Assembly: GCA_018466975.1 (NCBI GenBank)
Contig: CM031552.1
Span: 434,001-498,000 of the forward strand
Length of the DNA: 64,000 bases
Origin: Sparassis latifolia
Taxonomy: Eukaryota; Basidiomycota; Agaricomycetes; Polyporales; Sparassidaceae
Direction of reading: 5' to 3'
The stretch's first letter is position 1, and each line of letters starts with the position of its first letter. Below, in pieces: positions 1 to 12,265 of this stretch. A model generated the notes under the pieces. That model made no database searches and had not been told where the DNA came from. It saw nothing but the letters and a program-made list of their open reading frames with translations. The translations under genes and the position numbers were made by a program.

Positions 1-1270
1 CGACCTCGAGGAGCATCTGCTCGAGAAGCAACGTAAATCTCGGTTCGTTGCAGAAGAAACCGAAGATACCTGTAACACCGGGCTGGCAACTTGGTTAGCA
101 GCGAAGGCGCGTACTTCGTTCTCGCCGAGCTTGTCGCGTAAATTCAAGATGAACTTCGAGGCAATCTGGTGAAAGGCCTTAGGTGGGGACCGCGAGGAGC
201 GTTCGAGTGGATGTATGTGGTCCTCAGAGAACACTGACTTCATCGGGCCCTGTCGCGCCTTGTATGCTGCGCTTTTCTTTGAACGCACGGAATGCTCTGG
301 TTTTCCGGTAGAGTTATCAGGTCCAGCAGACGTTATACAATCCGGGGCGAGGAGTAACAGAAGGGCTCGGATCACATGAGAGCCGAATGGGTCCATTACC
401 AAGGTCGGTAGAGATGGAAGTACTTCCTAAAGAGTGTCATGGGTTGGAGGGTAACGGTGTTTAATGGAATAAGCAACATACGTCGCAAGCGTCCAGCACA
501 AGCTGGGTAAGTGTCCTCAGTTCGCCTTCATCAGAGGATTCCGGAACGGGAGGAAATATGCCCCGAGACTGGATACAGGTTCACTGGCATATTCAAGAAG
601 AAAAAAGGTACTCTTACCTCCCGAGAAATAGTGTCATTAGCGACAGTGAAGAGCGTTTGACAAACATGCGAAGCAAATCTATGCTTGAGCAACTGTTCGA
701 ACCTAAACACTGCACTCAATTAGATGCACGACTACAAGAGAGGATTCCAAAACTCACGAGCCATTCAATCTATCCACAAACACTCTCCGCACAAAATCAT
801 CCATTGAATATGCCATTCTTTCTAACATGCTCGAGCAGTCCGGATCCGTAGCGAGCTGCTTCTCTTTGCCAGACATTTCTGCCAGGGCAGCCATAAAAAA
901 CAGATGACGGTCTACCAAGCGCGTTAAGACAACATCATGGGCCTTGCGTCCTGGAAGGATAAGGCGGGTTGTGCGTACCTTCATTGGGATCGACATCTTC
1001 CCCTCCTTCCGCAACTACCACACCCTCTTCTTGCCATTCCCGAATCTGCAGATCGACTGTTCGAAAGTACGCCTTTACCTCTGCATCCACGTATCCAAAG
1101 GGTGCTTCGGGGTTGAATTCGGTGGCATTCGTTGCGGGCACTATCCACGATGGACCAGCGCGGGGTTCTGGTGGAAGTTCTTCCACAGGCTCGAGTTGCT
1201 GGCCGTAGGCCTCTTCCGCGTCGTTCTTCTTCTTGTGTTTCTTCCCTCTCTTCCTGTTTTCTCTGGGCAT
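1..1270 (-). CDS. NOP9: Nucleolar pumilio-repeat protein Nop9 (partial, cut by window start)
   Basis: Nop9 is a Pumilio-repeat RNA-binding protein needed for 18S rRNA processing in the nucleolus. I join six exons: 979-1270, 758-911, 618-702, 482-568, 70-426 and 1-16. The protein starts [15 protein letters not shown], a basic N-terminus typical of the family. The next exon carries [14 protein letters not shown], followed by [17 protein letters not shown] and [14 protein letters not shown], all pumilio-repeat sequence characteristic of Nop9. The last visible exon continues after SPVLQ as MLLEV. The C-terminal half lies outside the window. The start codon at 1270 is 96 bases from the NCS6 start, so both genes probably share a bidirectional promoter. 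The family assignment is firm; exact splice points follow the reading frame and are inferred. Confidence 0.9.
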
Positions 1271-1366
1271 GGCGATCCGAGGTAGAAAAGGCGATCGGGC
1301 AAGAAGAGAGAAAGTGATCGGCAAATTTCCGCTTTCGGAAGACAGGGACTTTGTCTAGGAACGCTC

Positions 1367-2787
1367 ATGCCGCCTCGCACTTGCACACTCTGCAACGATG
1401 CTCGTGCAATTTTGAAACGACCGAAGACGGGACAACAGATATGCAGGGATTGTTTCTTCTATGTCTTCGAGACAGAAGTGCACAATACCATCACCAACGC
1501 CAAACTATTCAAACCCGGGGATCGAGTAGCCATCGGCGCGTCCGGAGGCAAAGGTACGAGACGGTACATCGTCTCTGAGCAGGCACTGACAGAGTATGTG
1601 GGTACTCCGTTAGACTCAACTGTTTTAGCTCATGTCATGAAGACTTTGAACGATCGCTACCAGTACGGCCTTGAACTTTTTCTACTCTCCATCGACGAAG
1701 GTATCACCGGATACCGAGATGACTCACTAGAAGTGGGTATGTCGCCAGAAGTCACGTACTTCTTGTCGCTCATTCTATTACCACAGACTGTCAAGCGAAA
1801 TCAGCAGCAATATGATATGCCGCTGAAGATCCTCTCATATGATGAATTATATGGTTGGACCATGGACGCGATCGTTTCACAAGTGGGCAAGAAGAACAAC
1901 TGTACGTTCTGCGGGGTATTCCGCCGACAGGCTCTCGACAGAGGAGCGGCTATTCTTCATGTCGACCATATTGTAACGGGCCACAATGCCGATGACATCG
2001 CAGAGACGGTTCTGATGAACAGTAAGCTCAGATTGTGCGGTACAGGAATTTTTGCCAACTGTCATCCGTCTGGTTATCTAGTCATGCGAGGAGATATTGC
2101 GCGCTTAGGGCGTTGTACGATGATCTGCACACAGGGCGAGGATACAATCAGGCGGTCGAAACCCTTCAAGTACGCATACGAGAAGGAAATAGTAATGTGA
2201 GTATTCCACGTGCATATGACCGCTTTCACTAACATCTACACAGGTATGCCTATTTCAAAAAGCTAGACTACTTCTCCACCGAATGCATCTACTCGCCTGA
2301 TGCGTACCGGGGGCATGCTCGGGCGTTTCTCAAGGACGTCGAAGCTGCACGGCCAAGTGCAATCATTGATATTATTCATTCTGGCGAAGCCTTTGAGGTT
2401 AGTGAGGAGGTCAAAGCTACACAAAAGACACAGCGTAGGTCTCTTCCTGTTTCTCGCGCCCAACAACTCCGTTGTCAACAAGTTCTTCTCTAATGCACGT
2501 CCACGTTCTCTAGAAATATGCAAGCGTTGTGGATACATGTCTAGCAATGAATTGTGCAAAGCATGTACTCTTTTGGAAGGTTTGGAGCGCGGTATGGCAA
2601 ACGCTGCTATCGTGCGTGTTTCCCCTCAAGAGTCATCTATGTCCTCATCCTCTTTCAGACCGATCGTGCGCGCAAGAAGCTGGATGCAGAAGGTCCGGCA
2701 CCAGACAATCTCCGCACCATACCCTTTTTCCAGCTGCCATCTGATCTCCGCCCGACGCCGTCGAGTCCGCCGGAACTGCCTATGTAG
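1367..2787 (+). CDS. NCS6: Cytoplasmic tRNA 2-thiolation protein 1 (Ncs6/Ctu1)
   Basis: Ncs6/Ctu1 is the ATP-dependent enzyme that, with Ncs2, thiolates wobble uridine 34 of Lys, Glu and Gln tRNAs, using sulfur relayed by Urm1. Seven exons (1367-1553, 1614-1732, 1787-2021, 2082-2196, 2244-2434, 2514-2611, 2659-2787) give 357 residues. The N-terminal zinc-ribbon cysteines (CTLC, then CRDC) precede the PP-loop [13 protein letters not shown], which is split by intron 1 inside SGGKD. Further signatures are [31 protein letters not shown] and the C-terminal zinc pair CKRCG and CKAC. The length is normal for the family. It diverges from NOP9. No truncation or frameshift is visible. Confidence 0.94.
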
Positions 2788-3959
2788 GCTGGGGAAATAT
2801 TTTCATATCTCACTCTTTGCATCTCTGTAGCCACTAGTTCAAGTGTATACCTCCTTAGTCAGAATATTGGGTTCTGAAGAACTCCTGACGCGGTGCCCAT
2901 GGCACTATCGTTCACTGAATCACTGTACTCAGGAATGCCATCGACTGAGTAGTAATTGCCACAGCCAACGGCAACGCTCCAGTCCTTGAAAGCTTGACGG
3001 CTCGTACTGTGCCGTGAGTCTACCTTCCAAATTCGCAGATGTGCAGGTCCCTGCTGGATTTCCTACCATCATAGTATGTCTCAGTAGATACGGTTGCTGT
3101 CGGCGAGAATCAACGCGCTCTAGTCTCAGGGAGGTGACAGCAGATGACTTAGATCGCTGACAATCAGTCCCAAGTTGGGCCTGTGCTTGTGCAAGAAGAA
3201 AGAAGAGAAGAGAAATCTCTCACGTGAACAAGCTCCAATTAGCGAAACTTGTGCAAGTGCGTTTTCTTCCATTCACTGGCGATGCATGTGCATTACGTCC
3301 CAGCCGGTCTCTTTTTCTCTCGCCTAGTGCACATTGCACCGAAGAATGCTTCGGCGCCGATACCACGATACTTTGTTTCAGGAATTCCATGCTCCTACAT
3401 GCAGCCTTCCGATACGCTCGCCAAATTATCGATTTGGTGGGAAGACTCACCATTCCCTTCCCGTGTGGACTACTGTCAGCCTTCGAACTCGAGACGCACT
3501 GCGTTGTGTGGGGCTTTCTGTCGGCATAATGATCTGTGGACCTCATCAAAAAGGCCATGATTACATGTCAAAATTCGACTGTTGCCATCGTTTGTGTAAA
3601 ATTCATACGGCAGTGGGTGGCCCCACCTACCCGCTGAGCGCTGATCATTAACGACTAGGTTCCTCAATCTGCCTTCGCACCTTGGCCTGCGTGCCACGAA
3701 CTCGATGGCTTGCATTAGAGTGTATCTCTCCTCTTTTGCGCTGTCGATAGGTCATATTCCACACTATGACGGATGAATAGGGTGCCCGATCCAAAGCGCG
3801 AGCGTAGTCGAAAGAGAAAGCACATTGATGAAAGAATATGGAACAGCGAATCAACTTGACAGCAAAATAACTGTAGAACTGATTGGAAAAACTCGCCACG
3901 GTCCTACAATATGAGAACTCGGACACGGCTTTGGTGAGAATTGTCAAGATACAACACCA
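2788..3959. other. Intergenic interval, no supported gene
   Basis: About 1.2 kb between NCS6 and the first kinase-like gene. Both flanking genes have their 3' ends here, so it should hold two terminators. Short open frames on both strands overlap one another and lack splice-supported extension or recognisable motifs. I see no RNA gene or repeat. Confidence 0.5.
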
Positions 3960-5258
3960 TCATTCAGATGACCCCACTACCCATCTGCAAGCTGTCTTGA
4001 AAATGTAGGTAGTGGTGTTAATGAATGACACTGTGTCCAAAGCAGCTGTCCAATACCATGGCTCGCCTCGGAAAATCACTCTCCATCTTCTCTGTAAAAA
4101 TCCTAATCTGCAACGAATTTCTTGCCACTGCGTGAGAGCATCAGCGGCATCTGGCCTAGCAGTAGGATCTGCCTGAGTCATTGACTCGATCAGAGGAACA
4201 AGAAAATCGACGTTGGAGAATCTCTTGATTACAAATAATCAGACGGGTAAATTCAGAACGCAAGGCTACTTACATCATGAAAGCAATGCTGTAGTGCGTT
4301 GCCAATAATGAAAACGTCGGTCTTAAATGGATCATATGGAACGGTGAGAGAGAGTTCGGGAACCTCCTGGTCGCGTCCTTCGTCTCCTAAAACCAGCTTG
4401 GGATAGACTTCAGGAGGTATGACGACGGATATTCCAAAGTCGATGAAATAGTATTTGATGGGAACATCAGTACGGGAACGAGATGGGAGAGGCGTCAGGC
4501 CATCCGGGAGGAACAGATCGTTTACAGGATGGAAGCCTTCAGGATACATCGCACTGACATCCATCATGATATTCTTGTAGGTGCAATCACTACGTTAGTA
4601 TAGTCAGATATTAATGTATCGGAGGATTTGAGGTCCATACCGGTGGGCCACTCCACGTTCATGAAGAAAAACGAGTCCCTGAGCTGCATCAGCCAGACCA
4701 ACAGCCGTAGAGCGTATCGACGTCGTACCTCGAGTATCTGATCCGTGAAATCTACAATATTCTCAATGCATTCAAAGGGGACACTGTCTATGAGAACAAA
4801 GAAGGGCATGACCATGTACGATATGCCTTCGTCCTCTGCGTCTGGAAACATTTCGAGGATGGGCACGCAGTGATTCTTAGGGTCTTGAACAAGAGGCTCA
4901 GCAGATAGCATCGTGGCAATCTGTGTCTCCTTGTCGCCGATTCCGACTCTTTTGATGTAGACAAGCTTTCCGTCTGCAATTCGAGTTGCATCAATAACAT
5001 CATCTCTAGGCTGTCAGCTATATTGAGTGCCGGGGCGGCAAGGAAGAGTACACGTAAACTGACCGGAAGTGCAATGGCATCCTCAAAGTAGAGAGGGTGC
5101 TTTCCAGTTCCACGCCATGAAGGAGTCCAGTCAGGATGGTATCGTCGTCGTAGCATGTATCCGTGAGCTTGCAAGTACTGTTGGCGATCTCGCCATGGTG
5201 CTTCCCATAGTAGTAGATCACCGAAAAAATCATCAGCTATTCGCTCTGGAGGATTCAT
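3960..5258 (-). CDS. Kinase-like protein, paralogue K1
   Basis: A 364-residue protein of a fungal kinase-like family present four times here. The exons are 5064-5258, 4729-5010, 4641-4678, 4274-4589 and 3960-4223. Seen in order: a conserved N-terminal block (WRDRQQYLQAHGYML, then TPSW), a VYIKRV lysine that could be the ATP-anchoring residue, MPFF hinge-like sequence, a catalytic loop reading HRDCTYKN once intron 3 is removed (the intron cuts inside Arg), and YFIDFGIS supplying the DFG motif. No clear glycine-rich loop is visible. The C-terminus has a hydrophobic patch near VSFINTTTYIF. HRD, N and DFG are all present, so an active kinase is possible. The substrate is unknown. It resembles kinase-like groups expanded in agaricomycetes. 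It is head-to-head with partner S1. Confidence 0.8.
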
Positions 5259-5703
5259 TGGCAGGAAGTGAAGACCCTCGACACGATGGTGGGATAAATC
5301 GAGGAAGAAGCGGTAGTCAACATGTGCGGTTCATACGGCCATCCACGTGATCGGCGGCTCGGGAATATCCATCCATCGTTCCACAGGGACCCACAGCGGC
5401 TGTCAGGTCTAAACAACGATATCCCACACACCTGAACAATACCACGCCTTGTAAAGTATGGGGTCTCAGTAAATGACGTGTGCATCAGTTCGGCAGCACT
5501 GGTTCCTTCGTAACCAGGTTATCAGTCAACTTGGACTCGGAAGTCATTGTTCAGGTACGGCATTGACGACTGTCTGCCCCATGTGCAGCGACACCTCCGG
5601 TATGATTGTTGCCGTCTGCTTGTGTTGAATCTGGATTCACCTGTGACCTTGATCGATTGCGTAGACGCAGGCTGTGGGAACGTACCAAAAGAAATATTCT
5701 TAA

Positions 5704-6479
5704 GGCAGAGAGATCTCGCCCTCAATCCATCCAGCAAAGCCTGAAGCCTCTACCCTCACCTTGATCGTCAGCGGCCTCACACTCCTTTCAAGTAGCCACC
5801 AGTTCGCGGGCTACCTTTCTGCTAAGACGCACTTCAACTCTGTGAAGGATACAATCATGAAGTTCGATAGTTTGATGGACGATATCAAGCCAGAAGAACG
5901 CGACAAAATAGAATCTCAACATCCGAACTTTCTGCGATATATTTGTGATGACATGCAGAAGTATGTTACCAATTACTGCCGTCGATCGTGTGTTGAACCT
6001 ATAGTCAGACTCAAACACTCCGTCATCTTCATTGAACAGCGTATGTGTTCGGCTAATCTGCTTGACATTTACGGTTTGCGCGGAGACCTGAAGGACTTAG
6101 TCGGCCAAGCATTGAAACTAGCAGGACAATTGTTGAATGAACTAGTAGTGAGTTTGATCTGCACCTTGGTGTTTCTTGCATCATTGTTTACCCTCGAAAT
6201 AGCGAACCACCAACCATGTTCGACGATACGATGTTCCCAAAACCTTCAATACTCCTACCTCTGCCCAAGCTACAGTTTTATATTATACCGCCCGAGGCTC
6301 TGTTTTCACAGCACAACCTTCCACTGGCACTCGTGTGCAGCTGCAGGACGGTGCTGCAGGCACAGTAAATACAGCATTGACTCGCTCAGCTGGAAACCTC
6401 GGCGGTATGTTCACTCGTACTGTTTGGTTTGGATGGCCTGAATGTCTAATTTCTACATGCAGCAGCCTCGATGGCGTAG
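5704..6479 (+). CDS. Small hydrophobic/coiled-coil protein S1 (5' end unresolved)
   Basis: Supported exons are about 5704-5960, 6009-6147, 6203-6404 and 6463-6479, ending ASMA*. The first visible exon contains a hydrophobic stretch (TLTLIVSGLTLLSS) followed by a charged, probably helical segment, KFDSLMDDIKPEERDKIES. This aligns with EIDEIIKALNPEDHDKIEK in S2. The second exon continues as a helix ending LAGQLLNELV, again like S2 (ENLLNQVL). The third is polar and low in complexity, and the last is tiny in both. There is no in-frame ATG after the stop at 5701-5703, so a short upstream start exon is expected in 5259-5703. It has no recognised domain. It lies head-to-head with K1, which suggests co-expression. 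Confidence 0.6.
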
Positions 6480-6925
6480 TGCCAGGAAGCGCAGAACTTG
6501 TTCAATATTCTATTATTACCATCCGACTTGGGCTAGCGGTGTTTGCAAAACAGCAGCATTGGGCCGATTCCTGTACTGACTAGGAATGCACCGGTCTTGC
6601 TATCGGATATCTTGGCCTGTCTTCCGCTTTTGTACTTAATCGTCCCAAAATGCCTTCTCCCCTGTGCATATCTCTCAGACACCGTAGCACCGTGAAGACT
6701 CTAGAATGTGCGGTGCGACGCACGGGAAGTAGTTCTCCGTTACTGAGAAGTTTTTGCAAACTGCATGCCAGTAACAAGTTCACTCAGGCTGATAGTTTGG
6801 CGTCCGACGCCAAACTATCATAATCACAGCGAGGTTAGCAAAGAGTAGGGCTGGATCCAATGGACTCCCAACAACATCAAGAGAGCGATAGTACAGTAAC
6901 GGGTATTAATGAGTAAAGGGTATGG
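6480..6925. other. Intergenic interval between S1 and K2 3' ends
   Basis: About 450 bases where S1 (plus) and K2 (minus) converge. It holds a short inverted repeat around 6794-6820 (GTTTGGCGTC facing GACGCCAAAC) that could form a hairpin in either 3' UTR. No gene is supported. Confidence 0.5.
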
Positions 6926-8261
6926 TCACCCCGAAAGATCGACCGTGCATTCTAAAGCCTTCAGACAGATGAAGATGAAGGCACGGACAAATGAGATAAC
7001 GTCGAGGATAGCCGTGAAGAGCAATCCCTCGTTTCTGTGGCGAAGCCTCCATCCTCTGTGAATGTACCTGAGCCTGCACCGAATGTGTCTCCACTGTATG
7101 AGTGCACTAGCGGCGTCGGGCCTTTGCCCGGGATCTGCTCTAGTCATTGATTCAATCAAAGGGAGCAAAAAGTCGACGTTGGAATATTTCTATATTATTT
7201 TGTCAGCGAACACACCGACTGAAAGCGTATCACTTGCCTTATGAACATGCTTTCGAAAGACATTTCCAAGGATGAAAATGTCGACTGCGAAGGGATCATA
7301 CGGTACAACGGAAGAAAGCTCGGGAACGTCTCGGTCACGCCCGTCTATTCCTAAGACGAGCTTGGGATGGACATTTAAGGGAAACATCGAAGAAATGCCA
7401 AAGTCGATGAAGTAGTATTTCAATGACACGTTGATGCGGGAAGGATCCCCGGCTGGTGTGGTACCATCTGGAAGACACTCATCTTGCACAGGATGGAAGC
7501 CTTGGGGGTAGAGTGCACTGCCATCCATCATCAAGTTGTTATGCGTGCAATCACTAGGTAATGATATATTTAGGGTGACAAGGAAAGACCAAGTAAATTT
7601 GGGATATACCGATGCGCGACGCCCTGCTGGTGGAGGAAGAGTAATCCCTGTATTATCCCAGTCAACTCATATCGTCAAGGACGTGGACCAGGTGCCCTAA
7701 CCTCTAAAATCTGGTCTGCAAAGTCGACAAGATTTTCGACAGTTTGAAACGGCGGATTGTCGATGAAACGAAGAAAGGGCATAACCATATAAGATATAGT
7801 CTCGTCATCTGTGTCTTGAATAACTTCGAGGATAGGTACACAGTGGTTTCGTGGGTCATTGCGGAGAGCGTCGGATGAGAGCATTGTGGCGATTTGCGAC
7901 TCATTGTCGCCAGTGTTCACCCGTTTAATATGCACAAGTGCGCCATCGGATAGCCGCGTTGCATCAATCAAGTGTTGTACGACCTAATGCTGTTTGTCAA
8001 TCTTCAACGCGAGAAAGTGAAACTACGTACTGGAAGAGATACAGAGTCCTCGAAGTCCATAGGGTCTCCCCCTGTTGCTCTCCATGAAGGGATCCAACCA
8101 GGGCGATATCTTGGTCGTAGCATGTATCCGTGAGCTTCCAAGAACTGTTGTCGGTCTCGCCATCGCGCTTCCCACAGACTAAGCACGCCAAATAGCTCGT
8201 CGTCAGTCTTCTCCGGGTAACTTATCACCGAACGTTTTTGTATGCCATCCTCTGGCGACAT
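6926..8261 (-). CDS. Kinase-like protein, paralogue K2
   Basis: A 376-residue protein built from exons 8031-8261, 7702-7983, 7610-7647, 7238-7553 and 6926-7189. The middle three exons have exactly the K1 sizes (282, 38, 316). The N-terminal block reads WRDRQQFLEAHGYMLRPRY. The putative ATP lysine lies in VHIKRV, the spliced catalytic loop is HRDCTHNN, and the DFG motif is in YFIDFGIS. The last intron must start with GC (GCAAGT after AAG at 7238). No GT donor keeps the frame into KYSNVDF, the conserved start of the last exon. The C-terminus has a hydrophobic segment (FVRAFIFICLKAL). It is head-to-head with S2. Active-kinase residues are intact; the role is unknown. Confidence 0.8.
7190..7237 (-). 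other. GC-AG intron in K2
   Basis: A 48-base intron with donor GCAAGT (7232-7237) and acceptor TAG (7190-7192). The phase-0 junction is fixed by the other three paralogues, which have GT donors at the same site. A nearby GT at 7232-7233 would put the last exon out of frame. Confidence 0.75.
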
Positions 8262-9036
8262 GACTGCAGTAGTGGAAGGTTAATACAGTGGACACAGTGA
8301 GCGACAGGACACAAGCAACGGGTTTGCGTGTGTCTGCTGCGATTGTCGATTGTCGATAAGGACGTGCGCTTGTGGGACAAAAGACATCCAAGATAGGCAT
8401 CTCCATTGCCTCCAAGTCCGGACCCACTTAGATACACAAGCGACATCGCGATCATCGCCGAATCAGCTCACACCAGGAACGGAATGCTTCCATAACCGCA
8501 ACATTAAAGGATATCTCGCACTATGATACCAAATGGCTCTCTGAACGAGGCGTCGCGAGGTATTCTTGTGTTTGGGCGCTACCCGGTAAGCGCGTCGGGA
8601 GGCTTTTGACGTCCCTATTTGTCAACTAGCACTTCAATAGCGTTCTCAACGTCGTTCAAATTGTCATTCGTGGAATCACAAGGGCGCGATGTCAGGATGG
8701 TCATTGTTCTTTTATCTTCCCAACGTGGTCTGCTTACAGCCTGAGTGCCAGATGACTCATAGACTCCATGACGCCAATGGAAGCACTCGCGGTCAAACAA
8801 GCATAATCGTATCTCTCGCATATAAAGGATGGTATGTTTCGCCTCTATGGTCAGCTTCAACCTCGTATCTTTTGTCCTGGCGGTAGAACCGTACTGGACA
8901 GGCATTTCATCCGTACTCGATCTCTTATCCCTCTAAGTTTCAATCCTTTACCCTCTGGAAGGAGTACGCTCAGAATTGTAAGTAAATGCGAGCTTTCAGC
9001 CTCGTTGTGTCGTCGACTTAGTATGCCTCCAGCCTC
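8262..9036. other. K2/S2 divergent promoter region
   Basis: About 775 bases separating the start codons of K2 (8261, minus) and S2 (9037, plus). A TATA-like CATATAAAGG lies at 8819-8828, ahead of S2. No other gene is supported. The S2 5' UTR may contain an intron, and some upstream ATGs (for example near 9021) are out of frame with S2. Confidence 0.5.
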
Positions 9037-9730
9037 ATGTCGACCACTCGATGGACAGACTTTGTCAACGGTGCTACCGTGATCACACTCGTTCTCAGTG
9101 CCATCTCGTTTCTCCAGGTTGCAGTCACTACTACAAACACCGTATCTGCCAGTAGTAGTCTCAAGGCCGCCAAAGAGAAGCTCGACGAGATCGATGAGAT
9201 TATTAAGGCTCTCAACCCAGAAGACCACGACAAGATAGAGAAACTTCAGCCTCGACTCTTGGTCGAAACACGAGCGGAAGTCAATATGTAAGCTAAAGAG
9301 GAATTTAATATTGCTTGAAAAGGCCTCACTCCTTGCCTCAGGCTTCGCAAGAAGGTTGAGAAGCTCCAGGCGGACCTCTATTCGGCCAAATTCACCCAGA
9401 TATATGTATGGAATGGGATCAAGACGCAATTGAATAATGCACGGAAGCGAGTGGAAAATCTCCTGAATCAGGTGTTGGTGAGAAACGCTTCATCTTCCAC
9501 GTGGTTTCTCCGGTAACCACGGATCCGTAGAGTACTAAGCATGCGGAGGATGTTAAGACTACACCGCAAGAGCCTGGTCAACCACAGCCAGGAACTCTTC
9601 TAGCCGATCAGAGGCCCACACTGCGTTCACGTTCGACAATCCCAGACCTACAAATTTCGGATCTTCCTGATGGTGCGTATTCTTCAGGATCCCTCATGAA
9701 ACTCGTACTCATGTAGCAAATCTGCAGTGA
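9037..9730 (+). CDS. Small hydrophobic/coiled-coil protein S2
   Basis: A 180-residue protein from exons 9037-9287, 9342-9477, 9531-9672 and 9717-9730. Residues about 13-32 (ATVITLVLSAISFLQVAV) form one likely membrane-spanning helix. Residues about 43-130 are highly charged with heptad-like leucines (LRKKVEKLQADL and KRVENLLNQVL) and are probably a coiled coil. The tail is Pro/Gln-rich and ends ANLQ. This is the only partner gene whose start is clear. S1 shares its exon arrangement, and the shape also fits S3. No known domain is recognised. It may be a membrane-tethered partner or regulator of K2, inferred only from head-to-head placement. Confidence 0.7.
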
Positions 9731-10154
9731 GGATTAACATGACGTGGACGGAGACAATGTCCATACCGCATGCAGATTTCCCTACGACTATCTGTTAGCT
9801 TGTGGGAAGAGATTTAATGATGCTGAAATGGGGATATACGTAGCCCTATCTCGCCCATCGACGATACATTAGCAACGTGTACAGGTTGATAGTGCTTCGT
9901 CCGCTGACTCTAGTCTTGGCAATCCGTGACGATCGACGAACATTACAGCCTAACGACATGTATAACAATTGTTATTATATTTATATAAAGATTTGGCAGA
10001 AGAGACTGCGGTATAGGATCTGATGTTGAATGTACTGTATACGTACATCACGATACTTCGAACTACGATCAGGGGTGTGACGCATGACTGAACCTAAGGT
10101 CGTTTCGCTACAGTACATCAGTGCACGTACTAGTGAGAGAAAAATACAACGACA
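9731..10154. other. Convergent spacer between S2 and K3
   Basis: About 420 bases, AT-rich around 9957-9990, with a short palindrome ATAACAATTGTTAT at 9962-9975. It should carry the poly(A) regions of both converging genes. No gene is supported. Confidence 0.5.
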
Positions 10155-11559
10155 TTACAGCTGTAGTAGTTTGGCAAACATGACTACGAGGAATAAGTAA
10201 ACGACGATGGAGAGTCGTCCCGAAAGATCCACCGTCCAACCAGATGTTTTCTTGCAGAGATAGACAGTAGCATGTATGAGAAACCTTATATCACGCACAG
10301 CGTGCGCAATCCACATCTCATCTAGAGGCTTCAGTCGCCATCTCCGTTGTATTGTCCAGATACTACGGCGCAAGTCGACCCACAACGCAAGTGCCTCTTC
10401 GGCATCGGGCCTGGCATCTGGTTCCAGTCGAGTCATCGATTCGATAAGCGGAAGTAGGAAACCAAGATTCACATAGTTCTAAATGAAGGAGTAGGTAAGA
10501 CGTATGGCAAAGTAAAAGGACACGGCGCCATATACCGTGTAAAATTGATGGAGAAGGAGATTCCCGACAATGAATATATCGACCTTGAACGGGTCATAAG
10601 GCACAACATTGGATAGCTCAGGCACATTCTGGTCACGCCCTTTTTCTCCTAGCACAAGCCTGGAGGTAGCGTCGGGTGGAAAGTCTACAGAGATCCCAAA
10701 ATCGATGAAATAATATTTGATGGGTTTGTCCGTACGAGGAAGCGGCCAAGCCATCATGTTACCATCTGGCAAACAGAATGTTCTGACAGGATGGAAACCC
10801 TGGGGATATAACGAATTAGCATCCATCATGATGTTCATGAAGGTGCAATCGCTTTGAGCTGAACAGTCAGCATAGGAATTCCACACAGTCCAGACAAGCG
10901 GCATACGGACTGATGAGCAACTCCTTGCTGATGCAAGAAGACCAGTCCCTGACATCGAAGTGAATAACTGGATGCAAGAATGAGAGGGTTAAAGGATATC
11001 ACCTCCAGTACCTGATCTATGAAATCAACCACATTCTCTATGGTTTCGAATGGTGGCCTATTGATGAGGCGAAGGAATGGCATGACCATGTAGAATATAC
11101 TCTCGTCGTCTGCATCCCGGAATATATGAAGGATCGGGACACAATGATTCCGTGGGTCATCACGAAGCGGCGCGGATGAAAGTCTCGTAGCGATCTGCGA
11201 CTCGTTGTCGCCGGTTCTAACCCTCTTAATGTATACCAGCATACTGTCAGAGACTCGGACTGCATCTATGAGATGTTCCTGGGGCTAATCCGGTTGTTAA
11301 TCAAGGCCTACTGAAGGAGAAAAAACAGCACTGGAAGAGGCGCTCCATCTTCACAGTCTAGGGGCTCGCCTCCTGTCGCTCTCCATGAAGGGGTCCAGCC
11401 AGGGCGATACCTTGGACGCAGCATGTATCCACACGCCTCGAGAAACTGCTGTCGGTCTCTCCATGGAACTTCGTGGGGACGCAATACGCCGTAGAGCTCA
11501 TCATCTGTCTGCTCAGGCAGACGCGCTGCCATTCTCTGCCAGAGCATTTCTCGAGGCAT
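10155..11559 (-). CDS. Kinase-like protein, paralogue K3, with altered catalytic loop and C-terminal membrane helix
   Basis: A 395-residue model from exons 11332-11559, 11003-11284, 10911-10948, 10536-10851 and 10155-10478. It has WRDRQQFLEACGYML, VYIKRV and YFIDFGIS like the other copies. Intron 3 here has a weak donor (GTCCGT). The only in-frame splice gives HHDCTFMN instead of HRDC, so the catalytic-loop arginine is replaced and the kinase may be impaired. The last exon is longer than in the paralogues and ends with SIVVYLFLVVMFAKLLQL, a likely tail anchor. I chose ATG 11559 because it begins the block matching the other paralogues; an upstream in-frame ATG exists at 11658. It diverges from S3. 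Confidence 0.72.
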
Positions 11560-12265
11560 GATGTTCAAGCAGTTATTCCGAGAAGTTGGGTGGAAAGCTT
11601 GACAATAAGAAAACAGACGATCGATCCGCTGAGTTGACGGAGACAGCCGAGGACCCACAACTCTTGGCTAGCGCCCACACCCACGTACGACAATGCTCGT
11701 AGCGATTCCTTACGAAATTGTGTCGCTTCGGGTGCTCCTAGGAACAATAAAGCTGTGAAGAACGACTAACACTTTGTAAGCGGCTGCCGTACATCTCGCT
11801 ATCGCTTTTCTCCCAGGAGCGTTGATGGTCACCATGCAGGATGGAGATTATGTTGTACTCTGTGTGAGAGAAGAAGACCTTTGATTCTTCGGATAATCGC
11901 TGTGATCATGTCGCACAACCTGGTGGCAAGCGAAAGACACACCATGGCTTCTGGTGAGCCTTTCGGTGTCTCTTGATTTCTCCGACGGTGTCGATATCTC
12001 TGACATAAAATTTATTCGAGCCTCTCCGTACCCAGGAACTGAGCAGCCTGCTGGCATAAAAGGCGCTATTTCATCGTGCAGCGATACCTCAGTCTCTCCC
12101 AATTAAGCATCAACTCCCGGTGCCGCTGAGATCATCGTCGGCAAGAATTTTGGATTAACAACAGGCCGAGACCCGTTTTTCACTATCTTTTTAATTTCAA
12201 GAGAGCTCGTGGTACGTTTCCAATTCACGTTCGTTTATATTCTGTTTGATTTTTTATTCCAACAG
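11560..12265. other. K3/S3 divergent region
   Basis: About 700 bases upstream of both K3 and S3. It probably holds their promoters and 5' exons of S3. A minus-strand open frame at 11848-12102 has no recognisable motif and I do not call it. Confidence 0.4.
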
